A stretch of 64,000 nucleotides of DNA from Glebionis coronaria (lineage: Eukaryota > Streptophyta > Magnoliopsida > Asterales > Asteraceae). The stretch lies in assembly GCA_025667525.1 (NCBI GenBank), contig CM046878.1, forward strand, positions 398,432,433 through 398,496,432. The letters run 5' to 3'. Positions 1 through 11,669 of the stretch are shown here, one piece after another. Positions within the stretch are counted from its first letter, which is position 1, and the number at the start of each line of letters is the position of its first letter. Below the pieces are notes generated by a model, which had not been told where the DNA came from, did no database searches, and saw only the letters and a list, made by a program, of their open reading frames with translations. The translations under genes and the position numbers were made by a program.

Positions 1-504
1 AACCATTAAAACAATATTTATTAACAATTTATATATATTCAAGGGTTGGGAGAAAAAGCAAACAATTAAACTACATAAGTTGTTGAAAGAATACGAATGC
101 TCTACGTTTAGCATATTAACTGAAAATTGACTTTATTATTTGTCATCCTCAGTTTAATGAGACTTAGCCCAATATAGTGAAGGAACGAAGCTAATGGCTC
201 AACACGGCCGGTCGATACAAAAATTACTCTTATTCTCACCAACGGAAAACTTACATTCTTGTCAAAACACTTATAAAAAGACGATTTTTAAAAATTTGGC
301 TACTTTTGCCTTATTTTTAGAAAAAAAGTAAAGAAAAATGGAGTAAGTGAAGACTAAGCAAAGCAAGTATCTATTTACCTTCATACAAAAACTAAACATT
401 GTCCTCAATGTTTTAAGTCTAAGGGTGAAACACCCCCATACTAGAGACGAAGAATTGAATGCTTAATATCTAGCATGAAAGGGTATAACGAATGATCTAA
501 AAGT

Positions 505-953
505 TGTTGGGAATTAGATTTGATGAGACAAAACATAATGTAATGAAACAAGAGGGCTTAAATGAAAATACGAAGAACTATAAGAATATGGAGACCTTCT
601 ATACAAGGAAGAGGACTAAAGTGCAAAAGATGGAAGGACTTCTAGTGTAATTAGATTTCTTGTAAGAAAGGATATGTCTAGTATATAAAGACATATCTCA
701 CGTAGGTTTTATTCATTCAATTATTCACAATGTAAACCTAATAGCATGTTCGTGTTTTAGACGTGGCATTTAATGTATAAACGTCTAGAGATTGCTTGTA
801 ATTGTTTGTTAGTAATACAGGTAATCGTTGGGAAGAATTCATCGTGTTGTTAAACACCTTGTTTATGTATCTTGTTCTATTCCGCTATGTTTATCATATG
901 AACATGATGCATTCCTAGTAAGCTTAATCGATCCATGAATTTTAGAATCATCA
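505..953 (+). repeat. T0 5' LTR
   Basis: Starts TGTTGGGAATT and ends ATCATCA. Repeated at 1942-2389 with few differences by eye. A TATATAAAG box about 175 bp in (near 680) is the likely transcription start signal. Confidence 0.87.
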
Positions 954-955
954 AT

Positions 956-968
956 TGGTATTAGAGTC
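956..968 (+). other. T0 primer-binding site (initiator-Met tRNA type)
   Basis: TGGTATTAGAGTC lies two bases after the LTR end. It is a decayed form of TGGTATCAGAGC, the usual Copia primer site. Confidence 0.75.
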
Positions 969-1929
969 GGTGGCTCTCGATACTAGGATCTACAGGTGTT
1001 AGTGTCGAATAAAGAAAAAAAACTCGTCTAGGGTTTTTATGGTCGGATCTTTCTTCATAGTCGTTTTCAAACAGCGATAACTCCTTCGTTAACCGTTGGA
1101 TCATCGCGACATTCAAGCTGGATGTTCTAGGCATATGTGTCTATGATCTCACTGAAGAGAATGTCGATTTGAGCATTCAAGAAAAAGTTACAGGCAGTCA
1201 AAGTCTACTACAGAACTAGAATTGAAAGTACTTCAGTTTATTATGGCTCGTTTATTAGAGGTTTGATGAAGACGATTGATTATCACTTGTTTTATGTTGG
1301 AATTGTTTTTCGCAAGTTTGTGTTTTATCATATCTCAATGTCGTGATCAGATACGCTGAATTTAAAGATAACTTGCTCGTGCTACATTTTTAATGACGAA
1401 GACTTGAAAACTCTAGGAATATGTGATTTTTCTTATGGTACTCTATGCACATATTTTATGTCACTTGAAGGAGTTACATTATTGTGCTTAGTGTCTCGTT
1501 TCAAAGGTAAATGAGGATCTTTGTAAGAGATTGTGGTCTACATATATTTCTTGTCACATGGATAGTGCAAGACATAAGATACGAGCGTGGGAGATTCCAA
1601 TTCTTCAACAAATCAGTTATAATCAGTTTTCTTCATTAGTAATCTAAAATTGGAGTCTACAGAGTTCGTGAGTTAAGAGATGATGAATCTATGTTTTAGG
1701 GGAAGCTTATCTAACCATTTAAATACACCACTCAAGGGGAAGTGTTTATTAGTTGCTTATCTTCAAAAGAACCCTATTGGATGAGACAAAGAGTGGAAGA
1801 AGATTACAAAGATCAAGGTATGCAACTTATTTTATATGGTGATATGATTTTACAAGAAATATTACTTTAAGGGGAAGCTTGTTTCATTCGTGAAAGATCA
1901 AGATTTGAAGCTTGGTTTGTCATCATCAA

Positions 1930-1941
1930 ATAGGGGAAGAT
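1930..1941 (+). other. T0 polypurine tract
   Basis: ATAGGGGAAGAT directly abuts the 3' LTR and would prime plus-strand DNA. The same AGGGGRAGAT pattern precedes the LTRs of C and D. Confidence 0.75.
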
Positions 1942-2389
1942 TGTTAGGAATTAGATTTGATGAGACAAGACATAATATACTGAAACAAGAGGACCTAAAT
2001 GCAAATATGAAGAATTGCAAGAATATGGAAACCTTCTATACAAGGAAGAGGACTAAAGTGCAAAAGATGGAAGGACTTCTAGTGTAATTAAATTTCTTGT
2101 AAGAAAGGTTATGTCTAGTATATAAAGATATATCCTACATCGGTTTTATTCATTCAATTATTCATAATGTAAAACTAAAAGTATGTTCGCGTTCTAGACA
2201 TGGTATTTAATGTATTCACGTCTAGAGATTGCTTGTAATCGTTTGTTAGTAATACAAGTAATCGTTGGGAAGAATTCATCTTGTTGTTAAACACCTTGTT
2301 TATGTATCTTGTTCTATTCTGCTATGTTTATCATATGAACATGATGCATTCCTAGTAAGGTTAATCGATGCATGAAATTTGAATCATTA
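1942..2389 (+). repeat. T0 3' LTR
   Basis: Direct repeat of 505-953. The last bases read ATCATTA against ATCATCA, one C-to-T change that destroys the CA terminus. A short ORF spanning the purine tract and this LTR (1890-2087) is fortuitous. Confidence 0.85.
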
Positions 2390-3299
2390 AAAGCCGTTTA
2401 TAAAGTGTGCTAAAAGATTAACATTAGTAACAAAAGGATATCATCGGATTTCAGATTCTTCACAACAAACGATCTAAGATCAAGTGCTATGTAAAACGAA
2501 CATGAGAGGCTTCAATGATGATGATGATTCTTAGATAATCACAATTACAAACAACCACGAAAACAAGGGTCAGAAGAGCACAAGTCTCCTCACATTAAAC
2601 TACATTAGAAAGCGATAATATGTACAAGGATAAGCATGAAAATCCCCTATGAGGCACCTCATTTTTTATAACCGAGTCAAGAGCTCGACTTGAATCCCCA
2701 TAAGTGTGATCACTTAGGGATTATCATGGTAAAGCTCATATGGGTCTTACATGTAAAACAAGGCCCAAAACAACCGATATTAAGGACTAGGTCCTTTGAT
2801 GGTGCAAATACCGGGGATGAAGATGACGCCTTTGTTGTCGTATGACAAATGAAATAACCACACTCCGAGCAAATTCCCATATGGAGCAAAGAAAATAGAT
2901 AGAAGAAAGAAGGGTGGGGCAATGAGTAGGTCACAATTATGAGCTACTCGAGGTAAACACACACCAAGTAAATAGAAAGAATTTCCATTTATTACATCGG
3001 TGGAAGAACGAGATTTCCCTTTAAATGCGATTTCAAGATCACATATCTCGTCCTCGGTAAAAAAGTGGGAGGACTCAAATGGGTCTCCCCACACTTACTC
3101 CACACACACACCATCGTTAAAAGGAGTGGAGGAGGTGGTAGTAGTCACAATAAACGGTAATGACATAGATAAAAGAGGCTCATCAATTAAAACGCGTTTA
3201 AAATCATTTCCTTTTTCATCTTTTACAAACTCTTTATGAAAATCCGATTTTCCATTTATCATATCAAAAACATTAGTTTTCTCGAAAATGATATTAGGC

Positions 3300-3528
3300 A
3301 AACTAAAATTTTTCACATTTAAGTCATAGGTGTAGGAGGGGGATTAGCAAGGACACTTTTAAAATGATGATCGATAAAGAAAACATCCCCATTCGGGTCT
3401 CTATAATGGTCATCACTAAACAAATGATTGTCAATACTACTGAATTCCTCATCAAAGATTGGTTCATCGAGCCAAAGGCCCTCGAAACCATCATTATATT
3501 TTAAGGAATAGCTCTTGATAGTATTGCG
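3300..3528 (-). pseudogene. Remnant of the A1 acidic ORF (C-terminal end)
   Basis: Read on the minus strand, this stretch resembles the end of the acidic ORF of A2 (36453-37103): both share a DEPI-type segment after a SYSL-type segment. The upstream part was cut off when C inserted at 3529. No catalytic motif is visible and the function is unknown. Confidence 0.5.
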
Positions 3529-3891
3529 TGTTGAGTCTTAGGATCTAGACTCATCTGGAATATAATATCAATGATTGTAATACGTACATCGGAACATAAA
3601 GAACACAATCAAAGTTATGAACAAGGCTTTCTTATTCATAAACTGCTTACTAATAAGCTACTAACTACTACTCTTGGTGCCTTATAGGCTTGACGCCAAG
3701 AGGAACGCACACACACCTTTAGTTTACATTGGATATAAAATGAATGAATAACCATGTGTGCCTAACCGTCTTTATATAATATAGGTACTAGGGATACATC
3801 ACAACCCTAGCTTACTATAGAAGCTAACTATTTACGATTAGGTCCTTCATCTGGTTTTGTCATATCAACTCATGATCTAAAATTCCCAACA
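3529..3891 (-). repeat. C 3' LTR (363 bp)
   Basis: Plus-strand sequence runs from TGTTGAGTCTTAGG to AATTCCCAACA. The first part recurs at 20858-20998. On the minus strand the LTR begins TGTTGGGAATTTTAGATC. The flanking TTGCG (3524-3528) would be the target duplication, but its partner is lost. Confidence 0.82.
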
Positions 3892-3907
3892 ATCTCCCCC
3901 CTAGTTG
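3892..3907 (-). other. C polypurine tract
   Basis: On the minus strand CAACTAGGGGGGAGAT directly abuts the LTR start, which fixes the element's orientation. Confidence 0.78.
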
Positions 3908-4284
3908 ATTTGACAAAACCAATAAGCACAAACTTCCCCTAAAGCTAATATAGATGAAGGTTAATCTTCCTCTCGATCCATGCATTCTTCCCCTTTTGTC
4001 ACATCAACTCAAAAGGGATCGTCTTCCCCTTAAGAAGTGCATGTTGAATCCAATAAGCTTCCTTGGAGTGATCACTGATGAAGAAAATCAAGTATAACGA
4101 ATTTTATAAAGAAGTGGAATCTCCCAAACTTGTGTCTTATATCATGCAATTCACCCAATAGCTCACTAGTTGATAAACTCTTCCCCTGTTTGTCGAAACA
4201 ACTAGGGGAAAATGCAACTCTTTTATTGCAAAAGGGGGCTCAGTTTATTGGTAAGAACGAGAAATGAAACCAATAAAACCGTAC

Positions 4285-4552
4285 AACTATAAGCCAGCTG
4301 TTAGCTATAACGATATATTTGTTCAAAATGACAAGGTGTATTGCGCACCAACAGTTTTTCGGTACATGGGAACTGGTAACCTTCACAACTATGAGCCAGT
4401 TGTAAGCTATAACAATATATTTAGTCAAAATGACAAGGTGTATTGCTCACCAACAGTTTTAAGAAAATGGGAACTGGTAACCTTCACAACTATGAGCCAG
4501 TTGCAAGTTGTAACAATGTATTTAGTCCAAAGACAAGGTGTATTGCTCACCT
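4285..4552. repeat. 101-102-bp tandem repeat, 2.6 copies, inside C
   Basis: Units begin AACTATRAGCCAG at 4285, 4387 and 4488. Each carries TGACAAGGTGTATTGC and GGGAACTGGTAACC. The third copy is partial. Short ORFs on both strands here are products of the repeat. Confidence 0.85.
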
Positions 4553-5014
4553 AATTGAGATATAAGAAGAAAACAAATTTGTGAAAATCAACTCCAACAT
4601 CAAATAAGCAATTATCAATTGTATTCGTCAATGAACCATAACTCACCAATAGGAACCATAGGCTAACCATCTCTTGAATCATGAACCCAGTAGTATAGAT
4701 CATCCACTCCTTTAGTGTGAAAAAGACATGCTTATTACAATAACATGTAATAAAATGTCTTTGTATAATTCTTGTAATTAATATATGCATGGCGATCACA
4801 TGCAAAGGCCGATGGTCTCAGTGATCTCTGACGGATCAACCAGAAACCACTCGATACTTATGATCATTCTAATTTTGTGATGATCATATCATGAACTGTA
4901 TGGTATCATATGCCCCCCAAATATTTGTAAAATATCGTGTAACTCTTCCATTCAAGAATTATAGCATAATCTAAACTTTCGAAATGAACCATATACCTCA
5001 TCATTATTCAAGAT

Positions 5015-5094
5015 CACCAGTAGGAACGACCAGTAGGAACCAACCAGGAGGAACCGACCAGTAAGAATCGACCAGGAGGAACCGACCAGTAGCA
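5015..5094. repeat. 14-bp minisatellite inside C
   Basis: About six imperfect units of the form CGACCAGTAGGAAC / CGACCAGGAGGAAC, alternating AGTAGG and AGGAGG variants. Non-coding. Confidence 0.8.
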
Positions 5095-6364
5095 AGAAAT
5101 AACCAACTAGGAGAAACAAATAGTTCACCAATAGGAAATTTGCACATAAATAATCAGCGACACTTTCTCTGTCACTTAACTGCTGTTAAAAATAATTTCC
5201 CTCAAGTAGCATCTCAAAAACCCCTTCTTCTTTTTTCTTTTTTTTTCTTTTGTTTTTCACAATTTGTCACCACAGTGTCACTAGAACTGTTTCTAACCCC
5301 ATTTAATCTGCCGCCATTTTGTTGTTGCACTGTCGCTATTTATGTCACAGGCCTGAGCCCTATTGAACGTAAAACTTGTGCTCCTATACCATCCCATATT
5401 ACGTATTAAAAAATTCACTTTGTAGCCCATCTTGCGAGTACCAAGTCCATATATCAAACCTCACGTTTTAATAACCTTAGGGAATGATAAGATTTCCATT
5501 AAAGCAAAATTAATTAGTTCCCTAAATAGTAGGAATCAAACACGTACTACTCTTGAACATCTCAACATCACACGTCTTGATTCATATCGAAAAATAAGTC
5601 ACGTCGAAATATATGGAAATGAAATTTCGCACATACAACCATAATTCACTCCCATAAATATAGTAATCAAGTAAATGCCATGTCTATTTCCTTCCCAAAG
5701 CATAACTTATTTACTTCATTATATAAACCACACGTTTTATAAAGGATTCAAAGATATGAAACCAACTGTAATTCCTAAAAAGTAGGATCACAATAATATT
5801 TGTAGAAACCGTGTGAAGAACCATCAAGCCAAAATTCATGCAACATTACTTTCTTCCAAAACAGTCACGAGAGAAACAGAGAAACCAAAAAGTAATACCT
5901 TCATATATTCACGTCATATATGCTTGAGCCATTCTTGAAAGTAACTTCATCAGTCATAACCTCACGTGTCCTTATCAGGCCTTGATAAAACAGCAATTGT
6001 TTTGACAAGGAAGTAAGAACAAACCTGAATCTTGGGATCATAAGTACTGGTATCACGACACCATGTACACTGCCCAAAGAAACAATAGCAGTACCTCACC
6101 CAGTATCGTTTTGGCAGCTTTCACAAGTGATATAACCTGTAATGGTAATCACAACCACATTCACAAGAAATCATAGATATACTTTATGTCCTTCTTCCAC
6201 AGCAGCAAGGATCACATGTCCATCTAGGGTTTGAAAACCCTAAAATAAGAATCACAACAGCCATAAACATCGGTCAACTTATATTGTACTAGGGTTCATC
6301 ATTGATTCGAAAATCAACTCACCAAAGCTAGTATAATCACCATCAAAATACCAAGCAACATCAG

Positions 6365-7111
6365 TGTTGGGAATCTAAGTTTGTTAGATTCCCTGCTTCA
6401 TAGATTTAAACACAAATTAAGTTGTTAGATAGTCACTTGCCTGTGCCTAGGAGGCAGGCAAGTATCACAAGACTCACAGAGATCTAAGTCTCTGTGAGCA
6501 ACCTCAGAGGAGTCCATGTCAGAGACATTGTCAAGGAAGTCGAAGATTACTTGAAGACATACTCATTGGCTGTGATGGATAACAGCCAAGATGTATCAGG
6601 GACTCTGAGGGGTTGAGGGTTAACAGGGGTGGCAATACCCTGTTAACACTCAACACACTTTGGACATGCCATTTGTGTGTACGAGACTATGAAGAAAAGG
6701 GAAACTGTTTCAAGATCTATTTTCCTAAAGCATTATGGCAGACTACCAAGAATAGAAGAGCATCTTGTGACAGATGTCTGAAAAGTGAATGTCTTATGTA
6801 GTCACCATCAACTAGTACTTAGGTCAACCTCGTATCACTATAAATAGGATGTGTAGCCCAGCATTAATGTTTAACACTTTGAGAATATTCACACCATTAA
6901 TGCTTAGAACTTATTGAATCAAACAGCTGTGACTATTTTCGTAAGTTAGGGTTTTTAGTTGTTCAAAGTGTGCACAACACATTGTCATCAAACGGTGTTA
7001 TCCATAACACTTGTAATTCTTTATTATACAATAATAAGATTACGTTTGAAAAGTAATAACTTGTGTTGATTAGTTAAATTTAGTGTTTCTAGCATTTATT
7101 AGGGACTTTCA
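6365..7111 (+). repeat. Copia1 5' LTR (747 bp)
   Basis: TGTTGGGAATC ... GGGACTTTCA, repeated at 19959-20705 at exactly the same length. It contains a hairpin near 6475-6500 (CACAGAGA / TCTCTGTG arms) and a TATA box at 6838. A 62-codon ORF (6613-6801) recurs in the other LTR simply because the LTR is duplicated. Confidence 0.93.
6838..6848 (+). promoter_or_regulatory. TATA box of Copia1 5' LTR
   Basis: CTATAAATAGG, a strong plant TATA consensus in the second half of the LTR. The same box is at 20432-20442 in the 3' LTR. Confidence 0.7.
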
Positions 7112-7113
7112 AT

Positions 7114-7125
7114 TGGTATTAGAGC
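7114..7125 (+). other. Copia1 primer-binding site
   Basis: TGGTATTAGAGC two bases after the LTR end; one mismatch to the initiator-Met tRNA complement TGGTATCAGAGC. Confidence 0.85.
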
Positions 7126-7185
7126 GGTGTTTGATATTAAAACCTTCAAGAAACATCGTTCTCAGTTTTATAATCAAGATCCACC

Positions 7186-8556
7186 ATGCCAGAAACATCC
7201 AACCCACCACAATCGCCTTTTGGAAACAACAACAATGCATCACAATCTTCACCAAGACTCACCCCTCCACCTCCTAATGACGATGATCAACCCCAACTTC
7301 TTGACTCAAGAGGCGGATCACATGTCACTAGCGTACCAGTCTTTGATGAAGAAGATTTTGCTAGTTGGAAGAGTCAATTCCTTGTGTATCTCGATGGACT
7401 TGAACCATTTCTTCTAGAAATTCTAGAAAATGGTCCTTATGTTCCCATGGCGCTTACCTCTACTAAAGAAAACCCTCTTCCCAAACCTCTCAAACAATGG
7501 ACTCTAGCTGATAGAAATTTGGCAAACCAAGATAAACGTCTCAAAAGCATCATCATATCCTGTCTTCCCAAACACATCATGAAGTCTGTCATTCAGTGTC
7601 CCACAGCCAAACAAATGTGGAAAGACCTCATCCTTGGACATGAAGGACCCTCTGAAACTAGAGAAACCAAGATTCAGGCACTCAGACTTCAGTTCAATGC
7701 TTTCAAGGCACTTGAAGGTGAAAAGGTTCAACAAACCTATACAAGGCTGAAGATTCTTCTCAATGACCTCGCTATGAATGATGTCACCATTGGTCAAGCT
7801 GAGATTAATGCCACATTTGTCAACAGCCTTCTAAGAAAATGGTTGAGTATGAATCAGACTCAGAGAGCCAATAACTCAATCAAGAATGACACCTTAGCTC
7901 AGCTTTATGGAAAGTATAATTATGAAGAAGGGTTGATTGATACTATATACAAATCAGAGACTGAAAGATTTGTAGTTCAAGGAGCAACTTCCAAAGCCTT
8001 GATCTCTGCCCCACATCCTCATGACAGCGACTCTGATGTTGAAGAAGACACCCGCAGCAGCCAAGAGTTCTTGACAGACCTTAATGCTGAGTTTCATGAA
8101 AGAGCCTTGCTAGCCAATCAAAGAAGATTCTTCAAAAGATCAGGGAGAATAGGATCAGCTAGTAAACAAACTGACAGATCAAAAGAAACTTGTTTTGCCT
8201 GTGGAAAGCTTGGACACTTCCAAAAAGACTGTCCTTCCACCAAGACATCCTCACCTTCCTATCCATCATCTTCCACCAAACCTTACAAGTTCAAACCACA
8301 ACACAACAACTCATCTCACCAATCCAACTCATCAGACAATGAGAAGAAGGATTACAAGAACAAGTACAAGGCACTTAAAGCTGAGTTAGAACAGATGAAT
8401 TTGAAGCTTGAAGCTCTGTCTAAGAAGAAAGGAGGTGATAAAAAGACAGAGAAAGGGTTGGTAGCTAAAGCATATGATTGGAATGATGAGCGGCTGACTT
8501 CAGATGAGGAAGATACTACTAGAGTCAGGGCTTTCATGGCTATAGCTGAGGATTAA
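7186..8556 (+). CDS. gag: Copia1 Gag (capsid and nucleocapsid), 456 aa
   Basis: Structural protein that would form the cytoplasmic particle packaging element RNA. The ATG lies in a good context (CCACCATGCC), 60 bp after the primer site. Residues about 60-230 form a UBN2/retrotransposon-gag type capsid region. An acidic segment (DSDSDVEEDTRSS) follows near residue 285. A CCHC zinc knuckle, CFACGKLGHFQKDC, lies at residues 336-349. The C-terminus (about 385-415) is a Lys/Glu/Leu-rich coiled coil. The ORF is intact and ends at a TAA. In related elements gag is joined to pol in one frame, so this stop may be a decay mutation or a real gag terminus. The Gag of E (54636-55823) is a diverged homologue. 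Confidence 0.9.
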   Translation: MPETSNPPQSPFGNNNNASQSSPRLTPPPPNDDDQPQLLDSRGGSHVTSVPVFDEEDFASWKSQFLVYLDGLEPFLLEILENGPYVPMALTSTKENPLPKPLKQWTLADRNLANQDKRLKSIIISCLPKHIMKSVIQCPTAKQMWKDLILGHEGPSETRETKIQALRLQFNAFKALEGEKVQQTYTRLKILLNDLAMNDVTIGQAEINATFVNSLLRKWLSMNQTQRANNSIKNDTLAQLYGKYNYEEGLIDTIYKSETERFVVQGATSKALISAPHPHDSDSDVEEDTRSSQEFLTDLNAEFHERALLANQRRFFKRSGRIGSASKQTDRSKETCFACGKLGHFQKDCPSTKTSSPSYPSSSTKPYKFKPQHNNSSHQSNSSDNEKKDYKNKYKALKAELEQMNLKLEALSKKKGGDKKTEKGLVAKAYDWNDERLTSDEEDTTRVRAFMAIAED

Positions 8557-9403
8557 CCAGCTGTTGGGAAAGGTGATGCAAGAACAGGACAATAGGTTGA
8601 CATCACAATGAAAAAAGTACACATGATTTTATCTATGTCTGATAGTGATGAACGCTAACATGTCCTTGATTACACCATTTTTGATTTGCACTTAGTTGAG
8701 GAACAAAGAAAGAACCTGCTTGATAAGTTTCACTCTGTTAAAAATGAACTGTTGAATGCTAAATCTAAATGTGAAACTCTCAAACGGGTTAATTTAGAGA
8801 AAATATCCCTTCAAAATGAAGTCAGTAGGTTAACCTTGAAGAATAGTGCCTTAAATGATCAAGTATCTGAATTAAACAAGGTTATTGAAAAATGGTTGTG
8901 TAGTAGGTTCACTATAGATCAATTGCTTAATGATGAACTGCCTGCTGACACTAAAAGAGATGTATCTGCTAAGAAAAATAAGCTGAAAATTCTCACCAAA
9001 CCCAAAGAGAATGTTTTTAAATCTGCAGAGACTATTCATATGTTAGATCCCATTTTGACTGATGACCCAGTCTCTAAAGATGTGGCTGAATTACCACCTT
9101 TACCCAAACACTTAGGAGTTGAACCCAACAGTTCCTCAAGAGGAGCTAAGGGTGAACTTAAAAGAGATGTTGAGAAACCACCAGCTAAAATATTTTATGT
9201 ACCTGCTAAACAATATTTTAAGCAGTTGCATTTAAGCCTGTCTCAACAAAAGCTGTGAACAAAGTTGACCCCTCAACTGAAGAACGCCTGTTGTCATTAA
9301 TGAAAGAAGTAGAACTCTTAAAACAACACATTAAGCCTTCCACTGAATGCTCTACTTCTCGTGAACCTAAGTCTGTTCTAGGTGAACCCAAGGGGAAAGG
9401 TTA
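8557..9403 (+). pseudogene. Copia1 Gag-Pol linker, coiled-coil segment
   Basis: After the gag stop, reading continues through several stops into an open stretch (8686-9258) that starts on a non-ATG codon. Its first 70 codons are heptad-like (EEQRKNLLDKFHSVKNELL, then LKRVNLEKISLQNEVSRL), a likely long coiled coil. A Lys/Pro-rich tail follows. E has a matching segment at 54036-54602 with a VEEQRNNLLEKF match. I know of no catalytic role; it is a spacer in the polyprotein of this lineage. Confidence 0.65.
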
Positions 9404-9762
9404 GTCAAACCTTATTGCAATATCTGTAAGAACTCTCATCACATGACCTTAGACCATGATAGACAAATAGCTGCTAAGAGAGCTCAGACACCTTTTAGGG
9501 AAAGACAACAGGGTTCTAAAAGATAAATAGGGAACTACAGACCTTATCCTCCCTATAAATTCTGTGGATTCATAGACCATCACTCAGATGAGTATGGTGA
9601 CTTCGCAGGTTGTGATAACTGTGGAAGTTTTACCCACGAGACAGCTAATTTCTCTTCCCATCGCCAAAAGTTCTACAGGAACTCAAGAGTTGCTAATCAG
9701 CAATTTAGGGAACCCACTGGAAAGTGGGTTCACCATAGGAACTAACTTGTTTCTATGTATCT
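9404..9762 (+). pseudogene. Copia1 second zinc-knuckle cluster before protease
   Basis: A short broken stretch encodes CNICKNSHHMTLDH (C-X2-C-X4-H-X4-H) at about 9414-9455. Two degraded fingers follow: one around FCGFIDHHSDEY (from about 9559) and one around CDNCGSFTHETANF (from about 9616). It is interrupted by a stop near 9525 and by frame changes. E carries the same cluster in better condition (53266-53691). It is probably an extra nucleic-acid-binding module of the polyprotein; that role is inferred. Confidence 0.6.
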
Positions 9763-11669
9763 GTGCAGAAACATCTTAAGGAATCGGTATGGTATCTAGA
9801 CAGTGGTTGTTCTAGACACATGACAGGGATTCAACAATACCTGCATAGATACTCAAGGGAGCCAGGTCCTAAAGTGGTGTTTGGATATAATTCTTCAGGC
9901 GACACAGAGAGATACGGCTCAGTGGACTACAATGGGATAACTTTTACGAGGGTTGCACATGTGAATGGTCTTAAACACAATCTCATTAGCATCAGCCAAT
10001 TGTGTGATGCTGACTACAAGGTTTTGTTTACTAAGACTCAGGGAACCATATTCAACAAGAACAATGATGTAGTGCTTATTGCACCTAGAAGGAGAGATGT
10101 TTATGTCATCAACATGGCTGTTTGCTCTGAAGACAACTCAAATTGTTTTCTTGCTAAAGCATCTGAAGGTGTCAATAGGCTGTGGCACAAAAGACTGTCT
10201 CATCTCAACTTCAAGAACATCAACAAGATAGCCACACAAAACCTGGTTGCTGGTCTACCTTCAGTGATGTTTTCTAAAGACAATACTTGTTCTGCTTGTG
10301 TCAAGGGAAAGCATCACATGTCTTCTTTCAAGACCAGGCAATCATTTTCTATTGACAAGTGCTTACATCTCCTTCACATGGATTTGTTTGGGCCTGTCAA
10401 ACCTCAGGCCATTAATCACAACAAATACACCTTGGTCATAGTTGATGAGTTTTCAAGGTATACATGGGTTTTCTTCCTTAGAAGGAAAAGTGATGCAGTT
10501 GATACCATCATGTCCTTCATCAGACAGGTTAAAAATATGAATGATGTTAGAGTCAAATTCTAAGAAGTGATAATGGTACTGAATTTAAGAATCATCAACA
10601 CGAATCTTTTTGTGATGAAAAGGGAATATCACAAAACTTTTTTTCAGCTGGCACCCCTGAACAAAATGGTGTGGCTGAAAGAAGAAACATGACTTTGATT
10701 GAAGCAGCCAGAACTATGTTAAATGGTGCAGCTTTACCAAAGCAATTTTGGGGAGAAGTTGTTCACGCTGCCTGCTATACACAAAATAGATCAATCATTG
10801 TCAAAAGACATGGTAAAACTTCCTATGAAGTTTTCCGAAACAGAGCTCCAGATGTCAGCTATTTTCATGTTTTTGGATGCCCTGTATTCATTTATCACTA
10901 CAGGGATAAACTTGGAAAATTTGATGAAAAAGCTGATGATGGTTTCTTCTTGAGATACTCTCCAACAGCCAAAGCCTTCAGAGTGTTTAACATCAGAAGA
11001 CAAGAAGTAGAAGAAACCTTTCATGTCATATTCAATGAAGATGATGATGTCATACAGAGAACTGGAAGAGAGGGTGATGAAATTGATTTTAATGAAATGT
11101 GTCATTCCCAACTGATGAATTCTCCGAATCAAGACCTGCCTGTCATCACTATCATCACTCCAACACTCTCACTCCTTATGTTCCTGCTTTTGACCCTATG
11201 TCTACACACAACTTTGAAGTTCCTACCTCTCAGGAACTTGATGAAGAAGAACCACAACCTTCTTGTAGTCCTTCTTCATCAACTGCTATTGATGACTCAC
11301 CAATTCTTCAAATCCTTGAAGAATCTCCTGCTGATAATGAAGTTGTACCCCTTGATATGGCTGAAGTAGACTCAGACACTGAAGTAATCTTTGAAGAAAG
11401 CCCTCCTAGTTAGCAGGATGAAACTCAAATAGTACCAGCTATACCCACAATTGTCCATGTTCATGATTCCCCAGCTCCTCAAACCAAGTGGTCAAGAGAT
11501 CAACACATTCTTCTTGTCAACATCATTGGGGAACCTAATGTAGGGGTTACTACTAGACAGGGAATTCATGACTCAGAGTCTGCCTCAGCCAATGAATGTC
11601 TCTTTGCTGAATTTCTCTCTCAAAATGAACCTAAGAGAGTAGCTGAGGCTCTTGTAGAAGATGGGTGGG
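9763..11669 (+). pseudogene. pol: Copia1 protease and integrase (frameshifted)
   Basis: Protease: WYLDSGCSRHMTG lies near the start of the open stretch 9763-10563, so the catalytic DSG is intact. The integrase zinc finger follows (LWHKRLSHLNF ... CSACVKGKH). The catalytic core has its first Asp in HMDLFGP and its second in SDNGTEF, with the Glu in NGVAERRN (near 10675). A frameshift near 10560 splits the core. A second frame change near 11100 leads into the acidic, Ser/Pro-rich integrase C-terminus (11099-11413), which has an in-frame TAG at 11411. The frame then runs to the S insertion point at 11669. The GTG at 9763 only opens the stretch and is not a real start; protease would be released from a polyprotein. 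Confidence 0.85.

Larger units (their letters stand above)
505..2389 (+). mobile_element. T0: complete short non-coding LTR element (TRIM/LARD-like, Copia-type ends)
   Basis: Two direct repeats of about 450 bp (505-953 and 1942-2389) flank about 990 bp with no coding potential. A Copia-type primer site follows the left LTR and a purine tract precedes the right one, so the transcription sense is plus. The flanks are AAAGT (500-504) and AAAGC (2390-2394), a target duplication with one mismatch. Removing the element restores collinearity with A2 near 35490. It encodes no gag or pol, so any movement needed proteins from another element. Confidence 0.87.
1..3528 (-). mobile_element. A1: 3' part of a Gypsy (Tat/Athila-type) element, interrupted by T0
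   Basis: Non-coding 3' region of a minus-strand Gypsy element. It matches A2 collinearly: 1-504 and 2390-3528 here pair with about 34980-36580. Shared landmarks include the block around 390-460 (35390-35450 in A2), which on the minus strand reads as an ATTGAGGACAATGTTT motif followed by a purine-rich run. This pattern is common after the coding region in Tat/Athila elements. Both LTRs lie outside: one is before base 1, the other was lost at the C junction near 20998. T0 sits inside at 505-2389 and C is inserted at 3529. Assignment to the Tat/Athila group is inferred from the A2 gag and protease. Confidence 0.7.

Noticed and set aside
2710..3316. Overlapping ORFs of 70-104 codons on both strands
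   Set aside because: They lie in the non-coding tail of A1, and most have no counterpart in A2. Only the far end (3300-3528) matches a real A2 ORF.
4240..4805. ORFs on both strands with duplicated segments (YNW, ANSW)
   Set aside because: They follow the 101-bp tandem repeat; both strands read open only because the repeat lacks stops.
4285..5094. Possible CRISPR-like array from regularly spaced repeats
   Set aside because: Units are contiguous tandem repeats without unique spacers, in plant retrotransposon DNA.
6613..6801. 62-codon ORF with Cys pairs, found again at 20207-20395
   Set aside because: It lies in both Copia1 LTRs and is duplicated only because the LTR is. It has no start context or homologue I recognise.
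7114..7125. Possible tRNA gene fragments at primer sites
   Set aside because: Only 12-18 bases complementary to tRNA 3' ends, placed exactly at LTR edges; no cloverleaf around them.
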